Below are positions 1 to 9,842 of a stretch of 64,000 bases of DNA, piece after piece; positions within the stretch are counted from its first letter, which is position 1; each line of letters opens with the position of its first letter. Under the pieces are notes generated by a model. The model saw nothing but the letters and a program-made list of their open reading frames with translations, was not told where the DNA came from and made no database searches. The DNA lies in contig OX235272.1 of NCBI GenBank assembly GCA_944472155.2, positions 88,852,020 through 88,916,019 on the forward strand, given 5' to 3'. Made by a program: the position numbers and the translations under genes. The stretch is from Trichobilharzia szidati (taxonomy: Eukaryota > Platyhelminthes > Trematoda > Strigeidida > Schistosomatidae).

Positions 1-720
1 GGAAGGATAACTTGAATAGACTTTTCACATTTGGTCGTTAATATGTATGAAATCCCACTGGTGGCCTATAGTAAAAGTGGTAGATGATATTGATAATATT
101 TCTGTCATGCCCCATTACTAAATAGTTTACCTCATTCAGCTGAACTATTATAGTATATAAGATCCTAGGATCTATAGCCATACAAAGTCGAAATAAGGCT
201 TGTAATAAATAAACTGGAGAAATCCAGGAAAGGGCGTTGCATTTGTAAAATCTTCACCCTTTGACAGGTATGCCTATCAGCGTTAAAAACTTAACGTACT
301 TCTTGAACTAGAGGCGACATTTGCCATTTCAATCAATAGCGGCTGATAACTGCCACCTTGACGTGGTGGTTTCGGGCTTGCCTACCTCAGTGACCTAACA
401 AGCTACACCGGCTGGAACTTATGTTCCTTGAGGTCCTACCACGTTGTTTCAGTGGTGGTTAGATTAGAAGCGGTTACTATGGTGTATATGGACTCCAGAA
501 CCCAAACGGATCGACTGGTGCACGAACCTGTATTGATCACTGGAAACCATAGGAACATAGCTCCTGACGCTTCCTTGTGGATGAAACTCCAATTCAAAGG
601 CTCGGGAGAATTATCGTCTAAGAGAAACCACCTGCTTTAGCCTAGACGCCTGCGTAATATCCCAGCCGTGGTACTAGTGCGGCGCCTTCTTGATGCCTAT
701 ATCGTACCAGATTGTGTTTT
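1..720 (-). repeat. Unclassified dispersed repeat, GC-richer
   Basis: No coding capacity is recognisable. Read on the minus strand, about 310-440 resembles 5590-5690 (+): both carry a block close to GTGTAGCT-CGTTGGATCGCTG followed by ACCACCACGTCA. This makes it one member of a repeat family present twice in the window in opposite orientations. The class is unknown; it could be the 5' untranslated part of a LINE. Family membership is seen directly; the class is not. Confidence 0.4.
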
Positions 721-1654
721 AGATAAATAGAATAATAATAAAAACTTTCAATCAATAGGTGTTTTGGTTACGTTTGACTGAGGGGATCACCAAAGAAGTA
801 CATTACACTAATCAATAGCATCATACTCAGATCCAGTCAGTCGTGTAAGAGCTTATGGAGAGTTGTTGTTGTTGTATGAAGTAGTATTTAAACGCCAGTG
901 GTTTACGTTGGAGGGACCTGTTCATGGATGTGGCTGTTTGATTTCAACGTTTTAGGAAATAACTTGTCACTAGAGGAGTGCCTCATTGATTCAGAGTATG
1001 CAAAAATATATATAATGCTTTTAAGGGAAGACATCGGTCAAGCACTAATTCTTCTCAACAACCCGGATAAGAAAAATCCATATTCGGTATGCAATTCTCT
1101 CCTGTCGAATGTAAGGTGACGCGGCAAGGTTAGTCTGCGGTGACTCCTAGTTTAAAGGTAGGTGAGATAGTTGTGAATATATTGACCACTTGATTTATTT
1201 GTTTCCATCTTCTAGACCCAGAAAATCCCTACCAACCTTCATTTTTAGTGATTCTGTCCGTCACACCAAAGTTTGTCTATCATAATATGATTAGGTTTCT
1301 CTTCTCTTACTGTGCGGTCATTTCTTCTACACTAAACCATCACTCATTCAGTCACTACTGCACATAAAACTGTCTTCTTTCAGTGTGCAATGTTAGTTGA
1401 AGCAAGGTTGGGTAAGAAAAAATTTATGTATAAGTGAATTTATGAAGTTATCGACTGTTCTATGGATGGCGAGTATCCTCGGTAGTGTCATGAATCACAG
1501 GTATATTCACTTTCCACAATTGGCGAACTTGTTAATTATATATCTCCTTCTCCTCTCATTTTGATATAACCCTACTTTTGTTAGCTACTTGATGGTCTGC
1601 TCTTATTGGTGTTGCAGTGCGTCAGGTCCTGCCACACCTTGCCTTCTGTCGTTT
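721..1654. other. No recognisable feature
   Basis: This AT-rich stretch holds only short open frames with no family resemblance. It lies upstream of the first recognised exon, so it is intron or intergenic sequence. Confidence 0.4.
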
Positions 1655-2235
1655 ACTTTATGCATATGTCTGCGTTCTATCTCCCTTGTTAGGTGATGGT
1701 ATAATAGGGTGAGTAATATTGAAGTTAGGCTTCAAGTATTAGGTAAGGATGGGAAGTGAATCGATGAGGCCAGGACATGTATTACGCACGCCAAGCCATC
1801 GCCATCCTCGACAGGTGATGTCAGCTGACATAGATCAGGTTAGAAAGGAGCTAGTGGTGATCAAACTAAAACATGGCTTCATCAGTCAATGAAATCCTTT
1901 ACAGTCAGTTTGAGCCAGCCACGTGGAGGGGTGTAGACTTCCTGACTGGTTGGGGTCTTTGGAATGGTAAGAACCAATGAAGTCTGGAGATAATTGGTGA
2001 TAGGACTCAAAATCGTTCTCAATGGCTGGCTCAGATACATTCACTGTTTTGTGATTTATCATATCCAATAAAACTCTTTTGTTCCTCCATATTACTATTC
2101 TTTTCCTTCACTCACACTTCTCTTTATTATCTCTCTACTGAATCTCTCTTTACTCTCTTCTCTTGCTTTTTGTACTATAAGGAGGGAATGTGGCTACTCA
2201 AACTGCTGCACGTCTGTGCCAAGTTCTATGTTGGA
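1655..2235 (+). mobile_element. Non-LTR retrotransposon 3' fragment (RT C-terminal tail)
   Basis: A 5'-truncated, decayed copy of the same element as 6711-7299. Both share the block TCTGCGTTCTATCTCCC, the region encoding an arginine/proline-rich tail (PSHRHPRQ-like) and a 3' end near GTGCCAAGTTCTATGT. The homologous tail at 6.9 kb reads LRWLGYVLRMPSHRLPRR, typical of the post-RT C-terminus of non-LTR LINEs. Stops and frameshifts break the frame throughout. No poly(A) is visible. Confidence 0.6.
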
Positions 2236-2408
2236 ACTAGTCAATCAGTCACATTATGCATGCATAAATTACCTGAAATTGTGTATGGTTTAATTATAAA
2301 CTTTAAAAATATTCTATTCACATTGTAATCTATTTACATATGTATGCTAACATTGTTTTGCCTATTCAAAGTCAATTTATGTATGTAAATTTTTTAAATC
2401 TTATTTAG

Positions 2409-2574
2409 GAAATTCGTCTTACATCAAGTAAATGTATCAATCTTGAGGCAGCACGTGAAATGGGTGCAGAAGAAATAGTCGAAAGAATTTTACAACTAAC
2501 ACAATCCTTAACAAGATTACAATTGGATGTTGTAGAATATGCTTGTTTGAAAGTTATTGTTCTTATGCAAGCCG
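2409..2574 (+). CDS. NR5-type (FTZ-F1) nuclear receptor, internal LBD exon
   Basis: An internal exon of a nuclear hormone receptor, encoding helices from the middle of the ligand-binding domain. It starts after a pyrimidine-rich TTATTTAG acceptor and ends at a consensus G|GTGAGT donor at 2574/2575. It has 55 codons plus one base. The translation runs EIRLTSSKCINLEAAREMG, then EEIVERILQLTQSLTRLQLD and VVEYACLKVIVLMQA. The LQLD..E..CLK.IVL block matches the NR5 signature (LQFDQREFVCLKFLVL in vertebrate LRH-1/SF-1), which supports FTZ-F1 rather than other receptor subfamilies. The single leftover G pairs with AT at 8851 to give Asp, so the next exon continues in frame. Upstream exons (DNA-binding domain, hinge) are not in this window. 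An orphan NR2-like receptor is the main alternative. Confidence 0.8.
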
Positions 2575-2643
2575 GTGAGTTCTGTCATTTCATCACTTTC
2601 ATGGTTTTCGATTGCCCTTATTATGATAAACTGTCTAGTTCAA

Positions 2644-2897
2644 TTTTGTAAATTTTCCCGTCGATTGAATTAAATAATTAATATGACCCGTTGCACAAGA
2701 GGTGGCTCTCATGGCCCAAGTTGTCTAGTGGATAACGCTTTGTCGTTTGAAACTATGGGCACTGGGTTCAAACCCCGGTGGGAACATCATCACTCACTGG
2801 GGGATGCAGGTACATCCAGCCGATGAGTCCTAAATAGGAGGAAGTGTGCATCCTGGATTCCTCTGCTAGTCACCATCCACCAATTAACTTATAAATT
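2644..2897 (+). mobile_element. Sm-alpha family SINE, partial
   Basis: A tRNA-like promoter region is visible: a box A-like GTTGTCTAGTGGATAACG and box B-like GGGTTCAAACCCC near 2724-2778. It is followed by a hammerhead module and the family 3' sequence CTGCTAGTCACCATCCACCAATTAA. The same layout occurs on the minus strand at 44.3-44.6 kb. It lies 70 bp inside the NR intron. Sm-alpha elements with hammerheads are established schistosome repeats. Confidence 0.8.
2816..2876 (+). ncRNA. Hammerhead ribozyme of Sm-alpha, decayed
   Basis: Helix I pairs ATCCAG with CTGGAT, and the outer GCAG pairs with CTGC. The core reads CCGATGAG (canonical CTGATGAG, so U4 is C). Helix II is TCC/GGA around TAAATA. 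The second core strand reads GGAAG instead of CGAAA. The cleavage triplet ATC before CTGGAT is kept. With two core changes it is probably inactive. Confidence 0.75.
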
Positions 2898-2981
2898 GTC
2901 TAGATTTAGAAATGTATTTCTAAGGTCTTCAGCTGTCATTTCATTTGCTAAATATTTGCCTTATCTATCGATATTATAATT

Positions 2982-3470
2982 ATTCCCTTGGGTTCTGAGG
3001 GCTTCAACAGGACATTTCTATTTCACATCCTGTCGCCCCTTGGCTCCAAGATTATCCATAAGTTTTCATCTCCTCTGTGTCACCCTCGGATATCCAACTT
3101 ACATTTCCCATTCGGGTTCCACTCGAGGGACTGTCTGGCCCGCGATGCCACTCAACGATCTCTTTGGTGTGCATGTCTGATCCGTCTCTGACATATTTTT
3201 CGGGCAACAGGTTCTTGGTTGGATGGTTGGTTGCGCTGCAGAGTCCCCTGTTGCTTATGCTTTGTGACCATCTGGTCCTCGATAAGGAACAAAGGCAGCT
3301 GTTAATAAAAGTCTGCAGTAGCATTTATAACAAATGCTTTTGGTGACGCATGATGCAAGTTTCTGAACTGTATTGAAGCACTGACTAGATTGGCATTAGT
3401 GTTGGAAATCCGAATCTTGTTCCTCGTACTGATTGTAGAATAACCAGTTTTATTTTGTAACTTCGGGCAC
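2982..3470 (-). mobile_element. RTE-type LINE, 3' part
   Basis: Begins at TTCCCTTGGGTTCTGAGGGC, the reverse complement of the RTE 3' end (GCCCTATGTTCC...AAGGGAATAA). It continues upstream through the C-terminal tail and the distal RT region, collinear with the copies at 39.8 and 53.7 kb. Many frame breaks; 5'-truncated. Confidence 0.65.
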
Positions 3471-3529
3471 TGTAAATTACTGTTTCTTACCCCTATTTCC
3501 TCAAAATAGGCAGTTTGCCCATATTTTGT

Positions 3530-3720
3530 TTTTGTTTTTGATAACAGCTTGATTCCACACCGTATTTTTTGGTACATGTATGGAATTTTTAGCATGTGAT
3601 ATCGGTAGCCCAAATTTTGCAGGCCGACCATAGATATCAGGTGTGCGTCGACAGGGGATCGAACCCCGGACCATGTGCATGATCGGCGAAAGTCATAACC
3701 GCTGTGCCACCGACGCTTAT
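3530..3720 (-). mobile_element. SINE-A head joined to a dispersed repeat
   Basis: 3640-3718 is the reverse complement of the tRNA-like SINE-A head: acceptor-stem remnants CGTCGG...GTCGACG and box B GGGATCGAACCCCGG. 3530-3640 (GCTTGATTCCACACCGTATT, then CATGTGATATCGGTAGCC) recurs at 23690-23785. The SINE body is missing. Confidence 0.6.
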
Positions 3721-4074
3721 CGTTTGTTTTGTTTGAAGCAAACTACCTTGGACAGGTATTTCATTTATCAGGCTGTAGGCCACAGTTAGTATGTTGAGGC
3801 TGATGATATACTATTCAGTTGCCCAGGTTGAAGTAGGTGAAATAGGATTCGAGCCCGAGACCTTCAGGCTGTGCTTAAACCGATCAGCCAACTTACTGTT
3901 AGCTTACAAATGATTCATTCACTATAAAACTATATTTAATAGTTCATGGATGTGAAATTTGTTTTTATCTGAGCATAAATTTACTAGTATGAAATCAGCT
4001 TGTAGTTGTTTACATTCATAGACTGAATGTTATTTCATTACCATAAGACCTCTGCAGGCCAATACTTGAAAATT
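3721..4074. other. Intronic stretch with a weak tRNA-like trace
   Basis: A box B-like GGATTCGAGCCCGAGACC sits at 3846-3863 on the minus strand, followed by CAGGCTGTGCTTAAACCGATCAG. This may be an eroded tRNA-derived SINE. Nothing else is recognised. Confidence 0.3.
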
Positions 4075-4375
4075 AATCTAGTGACCTACTACAGTCCTGG
4101 TGAGAAGTCTTGATCAACAATGACATTGGATGGCTATATCGCTATAATTTGCGAACCGACAGAAGTTAGAATTCATGAGCCATTGTATACGCCTCCCCAG
4201 TGGCTGGGTGTAGCCAACGAGTTCGCCTTGTAACCTGAAAGTCCTGGTTTCGGTCCCTGAGGGGTTCATGGGGCGGAGTGATGAAGATTCAGCAACTAGG
4301 ACGAAGCGACTATCTAGTCCTCTGCGGTTTTCACTGGTTCTCTAACTGAAGTCAATTTGTGATCAAAACTGCAAT
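4075..4375 (+). mobile_element. SINE-B, diverged copy
   Basis: Order of SINE-B blocks: GACATTGGATGG, GACAGAAGTTAGAATTCATG, a tRNA-like core (CCAGTGGCTGGGTGTAGCC...TAACCTGAAAGTCCTGG), a hammerhead-like AACTAGGACGAAGC, then TTTTCACTGGTTCTCTAACTG. Strongly diverged, so an old insertion in the NR intron. Confidence 0.65.
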
Positions 4376-4624
4376 AAAAGATAACATTCGTTTTCTTGTT
4401 GGTGTTATACTGTGATTCAGTGCCACATCTGTCTCAACTAACGTTGTCATCGTCAAGATATAATCAGCAAATTGAGTTAAAATGCAAATGAGTTTTATGT
4501 TATAGTGTGATAAGTACCAACAATGACACTTTGTACACTACATTCCCTAACTGATTTCTTCTTTGGGTATCTAAAACAGAAAGAGAGACAGAGAGCATTA
4601 GTGTTTCATGACAGCAGAGCCCAA
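4376..4624. other. No recognisable feature
   Basis: AT-rich intronic sequence with no family match that I can see. Confidence 0.35.
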
Positions 4625-5700
4625 GGGACAACTTTTACTTTACTTTACTTCGGCTATCTCCTACGGAAGGATGAGCCGGCTTCATGAACATCTCGAATCA
4701 TCGCTGCCCAGGCGCGGCGATCTGATGCAAGGTTTTGCGACAAGGTAAGAGAGTTCATGAAGTTTCATGGGAATTTGGTACGAGTGATGTCCCCAGAATC
4801 GCTCGGCCTTTTGTTTGAGAGTGCAGCTCTAGCCTTTACACAACCAAGTGTGACCTACAAGGCAGTAGGAGTGGAGTAGGGAGTCCACTATCTATTGGCA
4901 GCCGGTGACCAAAGTTCGGTTCATACGCCTTTTTGAATGGGGCCAGACATCCAGGACATCCAACAAGCCCTTTGTCCATACGTCTGCCGGTGAGCTCCAG
5001 TGAGCTTCATACGCCAGTCGTTGGAGGTTTGGAATCAGGGTTTAGCCATCTCCCCTAGACTGTCATCCAATGGACAGTCAACCCGGTGAAGAGCGCCGGG
5101 CATCCGCTTTCGCCCTCTCACTTTGGTAAAAAACACCTCCGCCACGTGAAGGCAGTGAGTAGGACTTCCTCAGGAGAGGCTATGTAAGACGCCCGGTCAT
5201 ATGGGAGCATTTCAAGAGGTGTGCGGAGGGGTGGCCAACCCACAGCGCAAGGCACCCACCCCCAACCATCCTGAGGCTTTGGAGGCAACTGCTTGAAGCC
5301 AGTTATACACAGTCTATTTGAACTGTGTTTTGAAGTTGTATCCTCACTAAGATTTTACCTTCGGCTTCAAACCATCTCAAGGTAAGGTCGGATATACGAT
5401 TCTTTGGGTTCAACCTTTTCTGACCCCACCTTCCCAGAGTAGAGAGACAGCCTAGCTGGTTTTCTGGTGGTCATCCATGGGAAACACCTTAATGCTGTTA
5501 CATCCTTATTCGTGAGTGGTATGACTTTGCCCACAGACCCCCCAACATAATGTGAGCGACGTAAGCTATGTTGGTAACTAGTTTTAATGTAACCTTTCTG
5601 GGATGGTAGGATCTCCACCCAGTGTAGCTCGTTGGATCGCTGTGATGTGCAAACCCGACCACCACCACGTCACGGTACCAGCTGTCAGTTAAGATGGTAA
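4625..5700 (+). repeat. GC-richer unclassified repeat in NR intron
   Basis: The composition shifts sharply from the AT-rich intron to GC-rich, starting after a TTTACTTTACTTTACTT run. There is no long frame. Its distal 300 bp resemble the inverted region at 310-650. It could be a LINE 5' untranslated region or a non-autonomous element; no termini or target duplication were found. Confidence 0.4.
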
Positions 5701-5939
5701 GTTGTACACATTACTCACGTTCTACTTGGCTTCTCGACTCAGACTCGGCTGCTATTCAATTTTTCTATTTGAGGACTATCTGCGTTATGTAGACGTTGCT
5801 CACTCAACGATATGTGTATGTATATGTGTACTATTTTACGGCCAGTAACCGTATTTAACATCTGTGTATCGTTGTAGAACAGATTGCTGAATATTTTAGT
5901 TTCTAGTTGGCATTGTTAATGGTGTGATGTCGCTATACC

Positions 5940-6410
5940 ACGAACTGATAGGAGTTAGTACTCATGGGTGAGAATAGATTCCAACCCAGTCGGTGACTGA
6001 GTCAAGAACAGGCCGGTCTAACGATCTGAAGGTACTGAGTTTGACTCTTGATAGGTTCATAGGTGCACACTCCCAAAATAAGTTGAAACAGCTGTCCATT
6101 GCTGCTTGGTTTTCAATAATGTTGATTTGAGACGAGATCTGCATTGAAATTAGTCGAAATCCCTATAGAACCTCGAATTCTTCTGAGTACTCATTTCCTC
6201 TTGAATTTTCACTTCTGTGTATTAGTTTCAGGGTGGATTCAGTTTGCGAACTGACATTATTTAGGGAACCATCGAAAGCCAGCAGTTAATGCACAGCTAT
6301 TTCTTTCTAGTTTAAGATTTTTCTCTGTTCCCAGCTTTTCAGTGGTCCTTCAAGGGATACCTATCTCTGTGACGAAATTCACTTTAAAATCAATTAAATC
6401 TCCAGGAAAA
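5940..6410. mobile_element. Eroded SINE-B remnants
   Basis: 5945-6115 reads in SINE-B + order (TCTGAAGGTACTGAGTTTGACTC, GTTGAAACAGCTGTCC, TTTTCAATAATG). 6226-6310 reads in minus order (GAACTGACATTATTTAGGG, CACAGCTATTTCTTTCTAG) and is followed by a + type fragment (CAGCTTTTCAGTGGTCCTTC). Very diverged. Confidence 0.4.
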
Positions 6411-6535
6411 TGGCAACAATTGAGGATTACTTATTAGAGCGTTTACTTTTCCACTCCAATTTTCTGATTATTTAGGATTGGGGGATTGCTGTCAGCATGA
6501 CAGTAAATACAATGCATATATACTATATATCCATT

Positions 6536-6710
6536 GTAGTCCTACAGTAGGTCACTCACGAGCCCCAACAGCTCAGTTGTAACGTCTCTGACTGCACCTG
6601 TGGGTGGGTGACACGGGTCCGAGTCTCAGAAGGGACCCGAATTTCTTCAAGATTGCAGATTGGCCTTGCTGACTTGATTGGTGAATGCCGAGAAGCATAA
6701 AACCTAGGTG
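6536..6710 (+). mobile_element. SINE-C, 5' part (split by a LINE insertion)
   Basis: A tRNA-like head, CAGCTCAGTTGTAACGTCTCTGACTG..., and box B-like GGGTCCGAGTCTCAGA, followed by the body ATTTCTTCAAGATTGCAGAT. The element stops at AAACCTAGGTG (6700-6710) and resumes at 7300 with the same 11 bases, so a LINE has inserted into it. Confidence 0.75.
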
Positions 6711-7299
6711 TCTTTGATCATAGGTGTCTGCGTTCTATCTCCCATTTGAAGTGGTATAATAAGGTGAGCAATATTGAGGTTAGGCATCGGTCGAGTGCTA
6801 GGTAAGGAGGGGAAATCAATCGACGAGGCTGTGAAATTACATCGACTGAGATGGTTAGGATATGTGTTACGTATGCCTAGTCATCGCCTTCCTCGCTGAC
6901 GGGCAATGTTAGCTGATATAGGGTCAGGCTGGAAAAGAGCTAGCGACGGTCAAACCAAAACATGGCACCAGTCAATGAAATCTACAACAGTTAGTCTAAG
7001 CCACTTAGGAAGGTGTAGACTTCCTGGTCCTCGGGACGGTAAAAACCACTGGTTGGAAACAATAAGTGACATGGCTCAAAATCGTTCTCAATTGCGCAGA
7101 TGCATCCACTCCTTGTGACTTATGATTTCCAACGAAACTGTTTTGTTCTCCGTTATTACTATACCTTTGTCTTACACCTCTGTTTACTGTCTTTATTATG
7201 CATTTCTCCTCTTGCTTTGTGTGCTACATGGAGTGTGGCGACTTGAACTGCCGCACTTATGTGCAAAGTTCTATGTCGAAAACAGAGAGACAGACAGAC
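6711..7299 (+). mobile_element. Non-LTR retrotransposon, 5'-truncated, with target duplication
   Basis: An insertion flanked by an 11-bp target-site duplication, AAACCTAGGTG (6700-6710 and 7300-7310). It encodes the C-terminal tail of the LINE ORF: LRWLGYVLRMPSHRLPRR, then SGWKRASDGQTKTWHQSMKS, ending RSQLRRCIHSL* at 7118. The frame is intact from 6906. About 180 bp of 3' untranslated region follow, ending in a short AGAC-type tail (ACAGAGAGACAGACAGAC) instead of poly(A). 5' truncation and the target duplication are hallmarks of target-primed reverse transcription. Confidence 0.8.
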
Positions 7300-7480
7300 A
7301 AACCTAGGTGGAAGGCTTCTTTCCGATCGCCTCCAACCATCTAATAACAAAAATTCAGAATGCAGCGTGATGAGGAGCCACCTAACCTGGTGGCCACATT
7401 GCGAATCTCACTGATGGAATGCAGTCTTCAGCAAACAAAGGACTATAGACGCATGACACTAATTTCATACAGCCGATTCC
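7300..7480 (+). mobile_element. SINE-C, 3' part
   Basis: Continues 6536-6710 after the LINE insertion: CCGATCGCCTCCAACCATCTAAT, then the 3' arm (GGTGGCCACATTGCGAATCTC, GGAATGCAGTCTTCAGC, AAAGGACTA), matching 36640-36790. Confidence 0.7.
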
Positions 7481-7599
7481 GCTCATCAGTTTGAATAAAG
7501 AAAAAAAGGAATATATTTGCAGGATAATACGAGCTCGTTTCATTTAGTGGGTTCTCTTCAACTGCATACATCCTAAATAAATCAATTATAATATATTAA

Positions 7600-8345
7600 A
7601 AAATTTCTGAACATACCTTTTACAATGATTTCAGCTTATAAATAGAAAGTATAAGCAACATAATTTCAAAGATGATGTAATTAGACAATTACTTAGCGTT
7701 AAAAGAGTAGCTATTTGTATGGTAATTAGACAAGGGGGTGGAATTCCGATTTCTGTTGGCAACAACAGTGGACAAGAGACAAAATACAAGATAGAACAAC
7801 AGAGTTAATTTACACGTATTATGGTGCAGATTTCAGGAGGGTGGTAGTGGGATGAATAATTAAATAAAATTATAAAATAGATAAAATAATCTAATTTAGT
7901 GGATTTGGAACCTTAATAATAGTGGGTTCAACTGAGTGGGTGAAAATCAAAATCAACATTGAGTGGAATGTTATGCAACAGAACAAAACACAAAAGCATA
8001 CGAACAAAACAATTATGGTTATCAGGTTAGTGAGAGATTAGTCACACTATCTTTCTGTGTGCATAGGTTGGGTTGAAGTCTTTTAATGGTAATGGCTTCT
8101 GCAAAACGAAGTAAGCATGCTTTTCTTTGTGTATTGATTATTTTGAAGGCCTAACTAATTTCCACTGTATGTCTCGTGTCATTAAGGTGTCTGGCAATTG
8201 TGCTTGAGAACACTTTGCTGCCTTTCATACGGGCAGACTTTTAGGGATATTCTCGGAGAATCTGATAGACGCTCTCCTCTCAGTCCGTCCTATGTACTTG
8301 CTGCCGCAAGTGCCGGTGAATTAGTAAATGCAGTTGGATACATGA
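7600..8345 (-). mobile_element. Penelope-like element, GIY-YIG endonuclease end
   Basis: On the minus strand, 8345-8180 reads NCIY*FTGTCGSKYIGRTER, then RASIRFSENIPKSL. This is a GIY-YIG domain (here KYIGRTER) with the R..FSEH-type helix characteristic of PLE endonucleases, broken by one stop. Downstream KPSK and QPNLCTQK match the PLE C-terminus. No RT is attached. Confidence 0.7.
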
Positions 8346-8446
8346 CACTAGTTACTGCTACCTAGTGTCCAATCAAAACAACGGACGCTTAATGCCTCAA
8401 TTCTACCTAGTCAGTCACCGAATTGTATTCTATGTCAAAAATTATT

Positions 8447-8778
8447 ATTGGCTACAGGATTTCATCATGAACTGATATCGGTTAGAGAACCATTGGAAAA
8501 CCAGCAGGAAGTACTGGACAGCTGTTTCGTCAGTCTAGTTTGGGACTCTTCATCAGCACACACTCACCGGGGTTCGTACCCAGGACCTGGTTACAAGAAT
8601 AGTGGGCTCGTAGACCATTAAGCCACAGGGACCGAACCCAATGGCTAGCCCATGAATTCTAACTTCTGCCAATTCACGACATAGCGCGACCACTAACCAA
8701 TGTCATTGGTCACGACTTCCCACTAGAACTCCAGATAACTACCTACCTGAATAGGGCCGGTCGCTAGTGAGCATCTCA
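8447..8778 (-). mobile_element. SINE-B, near full length
   Basis: Minus-strand copy in the last 70 bp before the terminal NR exon. Present are the 3' tail complement (GGCTACAGGATTTCATCATG), the hammerhead-like block (GACAGCTGTTTCGTC), the tRNA-like head complement (GTAGACCATTAAGCCAC), the 5' block (CACGACATAGCGCGACCAC) and the terminal GTCGCTAGTGAGCATC. Confidence 0.8.
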
Positions 8779-8779
8779 T

Positions 8780-8803
8780 TGATTATTATTATTATTATTA
8801 TTG
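8780..8803 (+). repeat. (ATT)n microsatellite
   Basis: A short ATT run directly 3' of the SINE-B copy and 50 bp before the splice acceptor. Confidence 0.8.
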
Positions 8804-8850
8804 TATTCATTATTGAATATTTGTTATATTTTGCATAATTTTTGTTTTAG

Positions 8851-9431
8851 ATTTGAGTAATTTGAAAGCCAGTGCTCAAGTACGATCTTATCAAGAATGT
8901 GTACGTGAACTATTAATGGATTATGTTGCAAAATCATCACCTGATATAAATGATAAATTCAATAAACTGATTAATCGTATCCCTGAGTTACACAAAACAA
9001 GTCAAGCTGCTCGTTCAATGCTTGCTGACTTAGACCTGTCCGCTTATCTATCAAGTAATTCACTGTTAATGGAACTTTTACGCAGTGATATACAACGGTA
9101 TACACCGAATCATGGAAATGGTAATGATAACAATAATAATAATAATTCGTCCGATTCACCAACTACGACTACTGCAGCCAGCTTACAAGGATCAACTACA
9201 AATCTGTCTGGAAAGACAGTTTCAGTCACTTTAGGATCTGATTCAACCGAAGATGATCGAAAAGATCCCAGCTTGATTCAATCACCTGTTGTCAGTGATT
9301 TATTATCCATGCCTAACACTACTACTAATAATAATAATACTTTTATGAATAATAACACTAATAGTAATAATAATGTGACAACAATAACAGAGAGTAGACT
9401 TAGTGAGACAATCAATAATTGTTCTAAATAG
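8851..9431 (+). CDS. NR5-type (FTZ-F1) nuclear receptor, terminal exon with AF-2
   Basis: The last coding exon, after a TTTTTGTTTTAG acceptor at 8850, ending at TAG 9429-9431. It joins 2409-2574 across a phase-1 intron, giving LMQA-DLSNLKASAQV, collinear with the LFSLDVKNLENFQ region of NR5A proteins. Next come the helix 9/10 region (QECVRELLMDYVAKSSPDI), KFNKLINRIPELHKTS (family: KF.QLLLRLPEIR..S) and an AF-2 coactivator helix LLMELL at 9063-9080. That helix fits the phi-phi-x-E-phi-phi rule (NR5A: LLIEML). Vertebrate NR5A proteins stop within a few residues of this helix. Here another 110 or so residues follow, rich in Asn/Ser/Thr with several poly-Asn runs. The product should be a DNA-binding transcription factor in the nucleus. 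It is one of the schistosome FTZ-F1 paralogues, and which one cannot be told from this part. Confidence 0.82.
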
Positions 9432-9803
9432 ATCACTTTTTATACACATATATATATAGACACATACCTACATATATTATATACATATTACTATTATTAT
9501 CATTATCATTGTCATTATAACTATTATTGTACTTGGGTGCATATTGTGTATGTGTTTTCTATTGCTGCGCCACATCTGTATAAATATAACATTTAATACT
9601 ACTCCGCCTTTGAGTAGTACCATTACACCAGCAGCAGCAGCGACAACAACAACAATCCGAACTCCAACAGCAATAGAACTTACTGTGGTGTGAGTTCGAG
9701 AACTATCATAAACTGTCCTTATTATTATTGTTATTTTTCATGTAAATACTCTTCTCATTTTTAAGAAAATATTATATGATACTTGCAAAATAGATGGAAA
9801 TTA

Positions 9804-9842
<39 letters not shown>

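Noticed and set aside
428..640. 70-codon frame as an upstream exon of the receptor
   Set aside because: No similarity to a nuclear receptor hinge or DNA-binding domain (no C4 zinc fingers); it overlaps the inverted GC-rich repeat.
3052..3346. Overlapping frames on both strands as small genes
   Set aside because: They fall inside the minus-strand RTE 3' fragment and are out-of-frame shadows.
9808..9840. (AT)n tract as a promoter TATA element
   Set aside because: It is a plain microsatellite downstream of the receptor stop codon, with no gene after it.
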